The notes under the pieces are model-generated. The model did no database searches, had not been told where the DNA came from, and saw only the letters and a program-made list of their open reading frames with translations. A DNA stretch of 56,055 nucleotides from CAZIKF01 sp964539825 (lineage in GTDB: Bacteria > Muiribacteriota > UBA6191), in the NCBI GenBank assembly GCA_964539825.1, contig CAZIKF010000034.1, positions 1-56,055 of the forward strand, read 5' to 3'. Below, in pieces: positions 49,242 through 56,055 of this stretch. Both the position numbers and the translations under genes were made by a program. Each line of letters opens with the position of its first letter. Positions within the stretch are counted from its first letter, which is position 1.

Positions 49242-52200
49242 ATGGGTTGGGGAACACTTCTGGAGCTATTTGGTAACTCTCCCCTCGTACGGGCGAAAGG
49301 GTTTCCAGGTTCCTCCTATGCCTTTTTCCTGGCAGCCCACGCGGCGGATAAGGGAAATCTTCTTTGTGAAATGGAAAATGAAGATGACGCCCGAAACCTG
49401 GTTCAAGATTTAAGAGTATTGCTGAGTGAAAAGTCCCAGGCATTATTCTTTCCCGCCTATGATCGTTTGGAGAAGGAGCTTCTGCCGCCTGGGGCAATGA
49501 CGGTATTTGAGAGACTGGTGTGCCTAAAAACACTGACAAATCCAGGAGATTCTCTCTCTTTAATTACAACCCGAGAAGCCAGGGAACAGCCCACTATTCC
49601 ACGGGAGCGGTTTCTTCAGCTTTCGGTGCATCTTCAGCAGGGTGCGCAGTGCAATTGGGACAAAATGCTCGCGGATCTGGCCATGCTTGGATATACCAGG
49701 GTGGATATGGTGGCCTCACGCGGAGAGTTTTCTGTGCGAGGAGATATCATAGATATCTTTCCTTCTACGGATAGTACTCCGGTTCGATGCGAGTTTTTTG
49801 GTGATGAAATTGAGTCGATTAAGGAATTTGAGATTTATACCCAGCGCTCTTTGAAAGAAGTGGGAAAAGTCAGTGTTTTCCCCGTCCAGGAATTTGACTC
49901 CGCGTTTTTCAAGCTACTTGAGACCCCGGCTCCCGAAGTAGAGGAATTTTTCAGGTCCCGTTCAGATGGTCTCGGTCTCGACCAGCTTTCTCATAGTGCT
50001 ATTCCGGGACTGGAATGGCTCAATCCCTATGTTGAGTCCAGTGCTCCGGTGGAGAGTTACGTTAAGAAGTGGAAAAAACCTTTAAGAAAGAGACTAGATC
50101 TCTCCCTGGATGGGGCTCCATCCTTTGGCAAGAATATGGAATGGTTTCTCAAAACCCTGGAAGAGAGGGTAGATCATGGATACCAGATTTTTCTGTTTCT
50201 TCCCAAACAGGGTTTTTCCCAGAGAGTAAGGTCTTTGCTTAAATCCAGGGGCTGCCACTCCAAGCAGATCTCTGATCCTATGAAAAGTCCCGGGGAGAAA
50301 GCAGGGGTATACCTTTTATCTCAACCCATTCAGAAAGGCTTTGAACTCCCAGCTCTCAAAATAGCCTGCTATACCTACCAGGATTTTACGGGAATTTCTT
50401 ACCACAGCAGCAAGAAGACGTCAGCCAAGCTCTATGAAGGCGATGTTCTTCATCATTTTTCGGAACTGCAAGAGGGCGATTATGTGGTGCACTCAGACTA
50501 TGGGATATCGCTCTTTCAAGGGATCGAAAATATTCGAATCGACGGGATTAGGAAGGAGTTTCTGGTCTTACAGTTTGGTGGAACAGACCGCGTTTTTGTT
50601 CCCATAACAGAAGTTGACCGGATTCATCGATTTACTCCGGCCGAAGGAAAAATCCCGAAGCTCAATCGGCTCCATTCCGTGCGTTGGAAACAAGTCAAAG
50701 GCAGGGTCAAGGAAGAGGTCCAAAAATTCGCCAAGGATCTTATTGATCAAGCTGCTCGCCGAAGCATTGTTAGCGGCCATCGCTTCGCGCCCGACACTGA
50801 ACTTTTGGAAGAGATGGAGTCCAGTTTTGAACATGAGGAAACTCCTGATCAGGATAGAGCCATACATGAGTTAAAGGAAGATATGAGCTCCCATGCTCCC
50901 ATGGATCGGCTCCTCTGCGGTGATGTGGGATTTGGTAAAACCGAAGTGGCAATTAGAGCTGCGTTTAAGGCTGTGCAGGATCAGAAGCAGGCGGCCGTAC
51001 TGTGCCCCACTACCATTTTGTCTCAACAGCACTTCCAGACATTTCAGTCCCGGTTAATGGGATACCCCGTGAGGGTAGAGGTTCTAAATCGGTTTGTTTC
51101 CGTAAAAAGAGCCCGCGAGATCCTTAAAGATCTCGCGATGGGTAAAGTAGATGTCTTAATTGGCACTCATAGGCTCCTGTCACAAGATGTCAAATTTCAA
51201 TCCCTGGGAATCCTGGTAGTGGATGAGGAGCAAAGATTCGGGGTCTCCCACAAGGAAAAGCTGAGAAAAATAAAAATAGGGGTGGATACCCTGACTCTCT
51301 CAGCTACTCCAATCCCAAGGACTCTGAATTTGGCTCTGTCGGGTGCCCGGTCCATTTCAGTGATTCATACTCCGCCGCCCGGTCGTCTTCCTATCAAGAC
51401 TTTTGTACTTCCCTACCAGCAAAGTACAGTGAAAGAAGCCATTGAGCGGGAGTTTCGAAGAAAGGGACAAGTGTTTTATGTCTATAATCGAGTGGAAACG
51501 ATTGAAGCAAGAGCAAACCAGTTATTGAAGCTAATTCCAGGTTTGAGACTTCGCTATCTACATGGGCAGATGGATGCCAAATCAATTGAAGAGACCATGA
51601 CGGCGTTTCTACAAAAGGAATTTGATGTCCTGCTTGCCACCACCATCATTGAATCTGGGATGGATATACCGAATGTCAACACCATATTGGTGGAGCGGGC
51701 AGACTTCTTCGGACTCTCCCAGCTCTACCAGTTAAGGGGCAGAATCGGAAGGAGAGAAGCCCAGGGTTATGCTTATCTTTTCTATAAGGATTCCTCAACC
51801 CTCACTCCAACCGCAAGTAAGAGACTCATGGCTCTAGAGGAGTACACCCAGCTAGGTTCGGGATTTAAGATTGCCATGCGCGATTTGGAGATCAGAGGTG
51901 CTGGAAACTTGTTGGGAAAGCAGCAAAGCGGGTTTGTTTACACCGTCGGATTCGATCTATACACGCGCCTGCTGCGTGATGCTGTGGAAAAACTGAGGGA
52001 CAACAACTACCAGGAAGAAAGGGAAATGCCGCAAATGGAGTTAAGAGCTAGCTCCTATGTGGATGAAAAATACATTCCTAGCTATAACGAGAGAATGGAT
52101 TTTTTCCGTCGTGTGTCGAGCTTGAAGAGTGCCGAGGAACTTGATGATCTCAAGCGTGAACTGATGGATCGCTATGGAGGATTTTCCAAAGACATGGTAG

Positions 52201-52481
52201 AGCTGTTACGCGTCGTGGAATTGAGAGTCTATGGATATTGGCTGGGTGTTCAGCGGTTTAAACAAGTTCCCGGGGAGCTTCAGCTGGATTTTCATGAGCC
52301 AGTTCCCAACTCGGTTCGAAAGGCATTCCTAAACATCTACGGTTCGGCAGCTAGCCATGAAAGCCGTTTCCCTAATCGCCTGCGTCTGATTTTGCCATCC
52401 CAGCCGCCAGCCAAAACCTTAGACCGCCTGTTTGAGTTTTTTACTGAAAAAAGATGTAAAAAGCTGGTAGAGGTCAACTAA
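49242..52481 (+). CDS. mfd: Transcription-repair coupling factor
   Basis: At 1079 aa this is a full-length Mfd. It has the UvrB-like N-terminal module (LFFPAYDRLEKELLPP, TRVDMVASRGEFSVRGDIIDIFP), the RNA-polymerase-interaction domain (LQEGDYVVHSDYGISLFQGI, KEFLVLQFGGTDRVFVP), a RecG-like translocase (GDVGFGKTEVAIRAAF, VVDEEQRFG, SATPIPRTLNLAL) and the TRCF C-terminal domain. It removes stalled RNA polymerase and recruits UvrA. It follows serA by 25 bp, which looks like chance operon membership. Confidence 0.96.
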   Translation: MGWGTLLELFGNSPLVRAKGFPGSSYAFFLAAHAADKGNLLCEMENEDDARNLVQDLRVLLSEKSQALFFPAYDRLEKELLPPGAMTVFERLVCLKTLTNPGDSLSLITTREAREQPTIPRERFLQLSVHLQQGAQCNWDKMLADLAMLGYTRVDMVASRGEFSVRGDIIDIFPSTDSTPVRCEFFGDEIESIKEFEIYTQRSLKEVGKVSVFPVQEFDSAFFKLLETPAPEVEEFFRSRSDGLGLDQLSHSAIPGLEWLNPYVESSAPVESYVKKWKKPLRKRLDLSLDGAPSFGKNMEWFLKTLEERVDHGYQIFLFLPKQGFSQRVRSLLKSRGCHSKQISDPMKSPGEKAGVYLLSQPIQKGFELPALKIACYTYQDFTGISYHSSKKTSAKLYEGDVLHHFSELQEGDYVVHSDYGISLFQGIENIRIDGIRKEFLVLQFGGTDRVFVPITEVDRIHRFTPAEGKIPKLNRLHSVRWKQVKGRVKEEVQKFAKDLIDQAARRSIVSGHRFAPDTELLEEMESSFEHEETPDQDRAIHELKEDMSSHAPMDRLLCGDVGFGKTEVAIRAAFKAVQDQKQAAVLCPTTILSQQHFQTFQSRLMGYPVRVEVLNRFVSVKRAREILKDLAMGKVDVLIGTHRLLSQDVKFQSLGILVVDEEQRFGVSHKEKLRKIKIGVDTLTLSATPIPRTLNLALSGARSISVIHTPPPGRLPIKTFVLPYQQSTVKEAIEREFRRKGQVFYVYNRVETIEARANQLLKLIPGLRLRYLHGQMDAKSIEETMTAFLQKEFDVLLATTIIESGMDIPNVNTILVERADFFGLSQLYQLRGRIGRREAQGYAYLFYKDSSTLTPTASKRLMALEEYTQLGSGFKIAMRDLEIRGAGNLLGKQQSGFVYTVGFDLYTRLLRDAVEKLRDNNYQEEREMPQMELRASSYVDEKYIPSYNERMDFFRRVSSLKSAEELDDLKRELMDRYGGFSKDMVELLRVVELRVYGYWLGVQRFKQVPGELQLDFHEPVPNSVRKAFLNIYGSAASHESRFPNRLRLILPSQPPAKTLDRLFEFFTEKRCKKLVEVN

Positions 52482-52490
52482 GCGGTACCA

Positions 52491-53429
52491 TTAGTTATTA
52501 GCAAGGAACTTGAGATTAGTGCTAATCTGGCGAATGTATTGATCCTTTAGATCGCCGTCCAAATAACTTTTGTGAATCAAATCCATCATCATTGCCTTCT
52601 TACCGGTGAGCGCTCTAACAATATTCTTAAATATTTTGGGACTTAACCCAAGAACTGCTCCCAGAGCCAGGAAATCTGCATTCTTCAACTTCCGCCTTTT
52701 ACCATTGATAGTCAAAGCACTTTCTTGCCGGTCCTCTGGAATCAAAAGCCTTGTATTTAATAGGTCATATGCAGGGGTGAGGCTGGTATGCCCATCGCGG
52801 GTGTGGATCGAAAAATTCTTCAAATGCATATCCGCATTGCCAGTCAAGAAGCAAAACAGTACCAGTTCAAAGAGGCGGGCAACGTCGAGGCCCGGCGTCG
52901 AGCTTAATTCTCTCAAACGCTTTCCAACTCTTTCGATTGATCCTGTGTACTTTTCAGAAGTTAGCTGGCCCACCAACTGACAGAAGTCTTCCTGGGCAAA
53001 TTTAACTGAGCCTCGGCGATCAAATCTCTTTACCACCAATACCAATTCACCAGAACTTAAGGGTAGTAGCGTGGCCTCCGCTGTACGAAGGTCGCACAAC
53101 CGGGCGAGTTCCATAGTCAGCGCTTCATTTTCTACAATGTGAGGGTATTGCGGGGTGGGCATTTTTACTATGTATCCGGGTAAGCCATCCGCAATGGTTA
53201 AACGAAAGGTGCCGGTTTCTGAACTCAGATCAGCCGATAACTTTCTTTGAAATCCTGGAATGGAAAGTGATTTGTTGATTGTCTTCAAGGCTAAGCTCTG
53301 AATATCGTCCATCCCAAAGTCAATTTTTGGAGGTCCTTCTTGTGAAAACACTTTTTTACTGCACTTCGAGTGCAAGAACTTCTTTTGACCAAGGGGTTGA
53401 TAACAGCACAGGCAACGATCAATTCTCAT
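52491..53429 (-). CDS. hipT: HipT-like kinase toxin of a HipBST-type locus
   Basis: The 312-aa kinase lacks the N-terminal subdomain of HipA, which is encoded separately next door. The Gly-rich loop reads SIPGFQRKL (S56-P58), matching the autophosphorylated SIS motif of E. coli HipT with Pro in the second place. Catalytic loop GNADMHLKN (197-205) and D222 in TPAYDL are intact. The N-terminus has C6, C9, H20 and C23, spaced like a zinc knuckle. E. coli HipT phosphorylates tryptophanyl-tRNA synthetase; the target here is unknown. ATG 53429, after GGGGTG, overlaps the end of hipS by 11 bp; ATG 53441 is also in frame. Confidence 0.88.
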   Translation of the reverse strand: MRIDRCLCCYQPLGQKKFLHSKCSKKVFSQEGPPKIDFGMDDIQSLALKTINKSLSIPGFQRKLSADLSSETGTFRLTIADGLPGYIVKMPTPQYPHIVENEALTMELARLCDLRTAEATLLPLSSGELVLVVKRFDRRGSVKFAQEDFCQLVGQLTSEKYTGSIERVGKRLRELSSTPGLDVARLFELVLFCFLTGNADMHLKNFSIHTRDGHTSLTPAYDLLNTRLLIPEDRQESALTINGKRRKLKNADFLALGAVLGLSPKIFKNIVRALTGKKAMMMDLIHKSYLDGDLKDQYIRQISTNLKFLANN

Positions 53430-53751
53430 CGAACACCCCAACCACGCTTACATTGCCGATACAGTCCAGGCAGGCACGCATAAGTAGAGCCATTCGATCC
53501 TGCGGGTCGATCTTCCAGTTCTTTTGAACCAGGTTCAGTAGCCAGCCTTCTGGAATCAAACCATCAAAAAATGAAAATATGACTTTGGAAAGAAAGGGTT
53601 CTTCCTGCAAGGGTAGTGTGAAACTAACTGCTCCATTGATAGGGTTCTCAAGATAGATTTTGTGATACTTAAAATGGTACCCATCTTGGTCTTTCCATAG
53701 TTTTCCAACTTCGGTCTGACTGATAAAAACCCTGGCTTCAAGCATTTCCAT
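53419..53751 (-). CDS. hipS: HipS-like antitoxin, HipA N-terminal subdomain protein
   Basis: The 110-aa protein resembles the N-terminal subdomain of HipA on its own: LEARVFISQTEVGKLW, then FSFFDGLIPEGWLLN and LLMRACLDCIGNVSVV. In E. coli HipBST the equivalent HipS protein, not HipB, is the antitoxin that inhibits HipT. Its start overlaps hipB by 14 bp (ATGGAAATGCTTGA; ATG 53745 is the alternative start) and its end overlaps hipT, so all three are translated together in the order B-S-T. Confidence 0.86.
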   Translation of the reverse strand: MEMLEARVFISQTEVGKLWKDQDGYHFKYHKIYLENPINGAVSFTLPLQEEPFLSKVIFSFFDGLIPEGWLLNLVQKNWKIDPQDRMALLMRACLDCIGNVSVVGVFDEN

Positions 53752-53941
53752 CTACCTTGATGGGTCTTAGCTCAGCTCCAAATAGCGAAAGAACCTGATT
53801 GACTTTGTCCATTCTTAAACCGGGTTTACCTTGTTCCAAATCACGTACAAATCGCAAACCTACTCCCGCATAATGAGCTAGTTGAACCTGTGTTAGACAG
53901 TTTTGTTTTCTTTGCTTTTTTACAAACTCTGGAAGTTTCAT
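53738..53941 (-). CDS. hipB: HipB-like XRE repressor of the HipBST-type locus
   Basis: At 67 aa this is little more than a helix-turn-helix: LPEFVKKQRKQNCLTQVQLAHYAG, then VGLRFVRDLEQGKPGLRMDKVNQVLSLFGAEL. It should dimerise and bind the two identical operators just upstream. One of these lies directly before its own ATG and contains its ribosome-binding site (AAAAGGG on the minus strand), so binding would also occlude that region of DNA and the promoter. It lacks the tail seen in the other hipB (2651-3001). Confidence 0.87.
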   Translation of the reverse strand: MKLPEFVKKQRKQNCLTQVQLAHYAGVGLRFVRDLEQGKPGLRMDKVNQVLSLFGAELRPIKVDGNA

Positions 53942-53942
53942 T

Positions 53943-54000
53943 TATACCCTTTTAGGTATAATAATATAGAATATGATCGTTGTATACCCTTTTAGGTATA
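53943..54000. promoter_or_regulatory. Two identical 18-bp HipB operators
   Basis: TATACCCTTTTAGGTATA occurs at 53943-53960 and again at 53983-54000. Each has reverse-complementary arms TATACC and GGTATA around a 6-bp centre. The copies are exactly 40 bp apart start to start, about four helical turns, so dimers would sit on one face of the DNA. The AT-rich 22 bp between them contains TATATT and TATTAT on the minus strand, suiting a -10 box of the leftward promoter. The right copy ends 16 bp before the divergent small gene, so both directions could be controlled. Confidence 0.82.
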
Positions 54001-54016
54001 ACTAATAGGGCGATCC

Positions 54017-54244
54017 ATGGGTAATTACAGGTTGTTTAGCACCATGGTCAATGAATTGCTCCGCGAGGCTTTCATCAAGGAACGGTACTATAGACAGCGA
54101 GATACAACAGAAATGGCTCAAGCTATGCACAAGGTCCTGCATACTGTTGGTCCTCACAGTGATTTCACATTGTTGGATGACAAAATCTATTTTGAGCCTG
54201 GGGAGATCCAAAACTTGACTATTTTCAGTAGCGTCGTAGAATAA
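54017..54244 (+). CDS. Small protein of unknown function, divergent from hipBST
   Basis: I do not recognise this 75-aa protein. Its first half looks helical and basic (MVNELLREAFIKERYYRQRDTTEMAQAMHKVL), its second half short and acidic (FTLLDDKIYFEPGEIQNL). AGGGCG precedes ATG 54017. It shares the operator region with hipBST and lies 38 bp before the ATPase gene. It could be a genuine accessory gene of the toxin locus or a remnant; sequence alone does not decide. Confidence 0.45.
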   Translation: MGNYRLFSTMVNELLREAFIKERYYRQRDTTEMAQAMHKVLHTVGPHSDFTLLDDKIYFEPGEIQNLTIFSSVVE

Positions 54245-54268
54245 TCATGAGTATTTTACGACTATACG

Positions 54269-54274
54269 TATAAT
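54269..54274 (+). promoter_or_regulatory. Possible -10 box giving a leaderless ATPase mRNA
   Basis: TATAAT is a perfect -10 hexamer, 8 bp before ATG 54283, which itself has no Shine-Dalgarno. Transcription would begin at or next to the A of the ATG. No good -35 box is seen, so support is partial. Confidence 0.4.
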
Positions 54275-54282
54275 TATCAGCC

Positions 54283-55491
54283 ATGAAACTTCATAAGAGA
54301 ATCTATGATTCGATGCTCGCAGAGCATCTTGGAAACGAGCGCCAGATGGCGTTTATTAGCGGCCCTCGTCAGGTGGGAAAGACAACGACTTGCCGAAATC
54401 AATCTGATCTGTATTTGAACTGGGATAATGTGGATGACCGGGAAACAATATTGGCGGGTCCAGCCAGAATCATCTCAGAATTCAACCTGGAATATCTGAG
54501 GTCCAGACCACACATAGCATTGTTTGATGAGCTTCACAAATTTTCAAGATGGAAGTCTTTTTTAAAGGGATTGTTTGATACCCATAGCGAAAAGGTGCGC
54601 ATTCTCGTTACTGGAAGCAGCAGACTGGATACCTATTCTCGTGGAGGTGATAGTCTCATGGGTCGCTACTTTCTATATAGGATGCACCCATTTTCTGTCG
54701 CTGAAACGATTCGTGCCGATCTACCAGGCCCATCACAAATTCTACGTTCTCCCTCGCCCGTGGCGATTGAGGAGTTCAACGCTCTTTGGGAGTTTGGAGG
54801 TTATCCAGAACCGTTTTTGAAGAGAGATAAGCGCTTTTTCCTGCGTTGGCAGAAATTAAGAGGTCGACAGTTTCTTCGCGAGGATGTGCGTGACCTGACT
54901 CAAATTCAAAATATAGACCAATTAGAATTACTCGTTACTTTACTCGGAGCGCGCTCCGGCGAGCAGCTCATCTTCAGCAATCTTGCTAAGACTCTCAGGG
55001 TGAGTGTGGACACGGTTAGGAGATGGATCAATATCTTATGCAGTATGCACTTGGGATTTCTGCTGAGACCATGGTTTAAGAATGTCTCTCGATCACTTCG
55101 CAAGGAGCCAAAATGGTATTTACGTGACTGGGCTGGTATCGAAGATTCGGGTCAGAAGTCTGAAACATTTATCGCATGCCACCTTCTGAAAGCTGTTGAT
55201 GGATGGAATGACCTTGGACTAGGTGAGTTCAGTCTGGGCTACCTGCGGGACACAAGTTCTCGAGAAGTGGATTTTCTTGTCTCACGGGATGGAAAGCCAT
55301 GGTTTCTTGTAGAGGCAAAGCACAAAGAACCGTTCATCAGTAAGTCTCTCCATTATTTCCAAAGGCAATTGAATGTTCCTTATGCGTTTCAAGTTGTATT
55401 GAATGAAGATTATATCGACAAGGACTGTTTCCAAATTCCGGGAAAGCCATTGGTAGTTCCTGCTAAGACCCTTCTTTCACAGCTAATATAA
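54283..55491 (+). CDS. AAA-family ATPase with DUF4143 domain
   Basis: The 402-aa protein has Walker A GPRQVGKTT (near 28), Walker B IALFDELHK (near 85), a sensor-like VTGSSRLD, and a C-terminal DUF4143 domain (about 200-385) with a winged-helix-like stretch (FSNLAKTLRVSVDTVRRWINIL) and a nuclease-like fold ending (REVDFLVSRDGKPWFLVEAKH, in which D, E and K match a PD-(D/E)xK core). This AAA_14/DUF4143 class is very common in genome islands and of unknown function. It sits in the toxin locus neighbourhood, divergent to hipBST. Confidence 0.87.
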   Translation: MKLHKRIYDSMLAEHLGNERQMAFISGPRQVGKTTTCRNQSDLYLNWDNVDDRETILAGPARIISEFNLEYLRSRPHIALFDELHKFSRWKSFLKGLFDTHSEKVRILVTGSSRLDTYSRGGDSLMGRYFLYRMHPFSVAETIRADLPGPSQILRSPSPVAIEEFNALWEFGGYPEPFLKRDKRFFLRWQKLRGRQFLREDVRDLTQIQNIDQLELLVTLLGARSGEQLIFSNLAKTLRVSVDTVRRWINILCSMHLGFLLRPWFKNVSRSLRKEPKWYLRDWAGIEDSGQKSETFIACHLLKAVDGWNDLGLGEFSLGYLRDTSSREVDFLVSRDGKPWFLVEAKHKEPFISKSLHYFQRQLNVPYAFQVVLNEDYIDKDCFQIPGKPLVVPAKTLLSQLI

Positions 55492-55708
55492 ATCCCAGAA
55501 ACCTATGAGTAATGCTTGATCAGTACTTAACTGTGAGATGTGAGTGTCCATACAAAACCAAGGAGATAGGTTGAATTCTGTCGTGAAATTTGGGTCTGAA
55601 CACTAGCTTCATCCTGGAATTCCAACTATACTTTTAAAGTCGTAATTTCTCTAGTAGAGCTAATTATGGTAGTTTTTGCGCACCACTTTATCGGAAGGGA
55701 ATCCATGT

Positions 55709-56055
55709 ATGGCGGGTTATTTCGCCAGACTTTTGCTGTTATTTTTTCTCTCACTTAGTTCTTTAGTGGCAGGTGAAATTGCCCTTGGTCCCGGCTGGAA
55801 CCTTGTTACAATCCCCTTGAATGAATCAGGGGTTCCTGTGGGCTCATACCTTTCGCAAAACCTCAGCGGCTCAGTGCAGAAGATTTGGACCTACGATGCT
55901 GGCTGGGCCTCCTACCCCCAAGGCTCGGGCGCGAGTTTTTCAGAATTTAAGCAAAATCGCGGCTACTGGTTTTTGATGGATTCAGCGGGAGGAACGCTTT
56001 CCTATTCGAATGCCACACCGGTGAAAGGGGTAGAGTTTCTCAAAGCGGGCTGGGC
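55709..56055 (+). CDS. Secreted repeat protein, cut by the window end
   Basis: The frame is open from ATG 55709 to the window end (115 codons). GGAAGGGA lies eight bases before it, and the product opens with a signal peptide (MAGYFARLLLLFFLSLSSLVAG). The mature part begins LGPGWNLVTIPLN, a phrase typical of small beta domains in surface proteins of diverse bacteria, and FLKAGW near the cut looks like the start of a second unit. Length and C-terminal anchor are not visible. Confidence 0.7.
   Translation, partial: MAGYFARLLLLFFLSLSSLVAGEIALGPGWNLVTIPLNESGVPVGSYLSQNLSGSVQKIWTYDAGWASYPQGSGASFSEFKQNRGYWFLMDSAGGTLSYSNATPVKGVEFLKAGW

Noticed and set aside
50568..50952. Antisense frames inside mfd, secA and serA
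   Set aside because: They are shadows of strongly conserved genes on the opposite strand, without ribosome-binding sites.
1..56055. tRNA, rRNA, CRISPR arrays, prophage
   Set aside because: Looked for TTCGA-type tRNA arms, rRNA-like blocks and regularly spaced repeats; none was found.

Overview
The window reads as a chromosomal segment of a Gram-negative, two-membrane bacterium. The signs are an LpxL/HtrB-type lipid A acyltransferase, a secretin with PilM/N/O-like assembly proteins, lipoproteins, an L,D-transpeptidase and a multiheme c-type cytochrome. Base composition is moderate and genes are tightly packed, with many stop/start overlaps (ATGA, GTGA, TTGA, TAGTG) and mixed ATG/GTG/TTG starts. 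The gene set (DUF1800/DUF1501 pair, TPR-sulfotransferase, long-form HPF, selenium genes, secretin system) would suit a delta-like or deep proteobacterial lineage, but no rRNA or tRNA is present and I cannot name the phylum from sequence alone.

Layout. 1-2.3 kb: a gene-free stretch with a 23-nt near-repeat, a SYLF lipoprotein and an M23 peptidase. 2.5-4.3 kb: a hipBA toxin-antitoxin pair behind a near-perfect 24-bp palindrome. 4.4-7.7 kb: a small secreted protein, an inositol-monophosphatase-family enzyme, a lipid A acyltransferase that seems to start at ATT, then an SPFH protein with a 51-aa ribbon-helix-helix partner. 7.7-11.9 kb: a TPR-sulfotransferase, a secreted Gly/Tyr/Gln-rich protein and an ICMT-type methyltransferase. 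12-19.9 kb: a pilus/type II secretion module (PilM-, PilN-like, an apparent PilO-PilP fusion, a 1199-aa secretin with a 600-residue tail), a structured inverted repeat, and two pilin-like genes on the other strand. 20-31 kb: pentaheme cytochrome, L,D-transpeptidase, peroxiredoxin-HMA fusion, recN, a YrdC/Sua5 protein, a radical SAM DUF512 protein, efp, an HD hydrolase and a receiver protein. 31-35 kb: prfB, secA, hpf. 35-43.4 kb: DUF3109, DUF1800, DUF1501, an orphan 729-aa protein, DUF2059, a TM0106-type nuclease and a cold-shock gene with a structured leader. 43.4-52.5 kb: mnmH-selD for selenium use, then divergently a serB-serC fusion, serA and mfd. 52.5-55.5 kb: a second, tripartite toxin-antitoxin locus of the HipBST type, with two identical operators and a divergent arm holding a 75-aa unknown protein and an AAA/DUF4143 ATPase. 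The window ends inside a secreted repeat protein.

The most striking items are the HipBST-type locus with duplicated operators, one of which covers the hipB ribosome-binding site; a compact serine pathway in which SerB and SerC are one polypeptide; a secretin whose tail carries four spaced copies of a short helical motif; a multi-hairpin inverted repeat downstream of that secretin; a peroxiredoxin fused to a copper-chaperone-like domain; and two or three genes whose best start codon is ATT. All function calls come from reading motifs by eye; no database search was possible.
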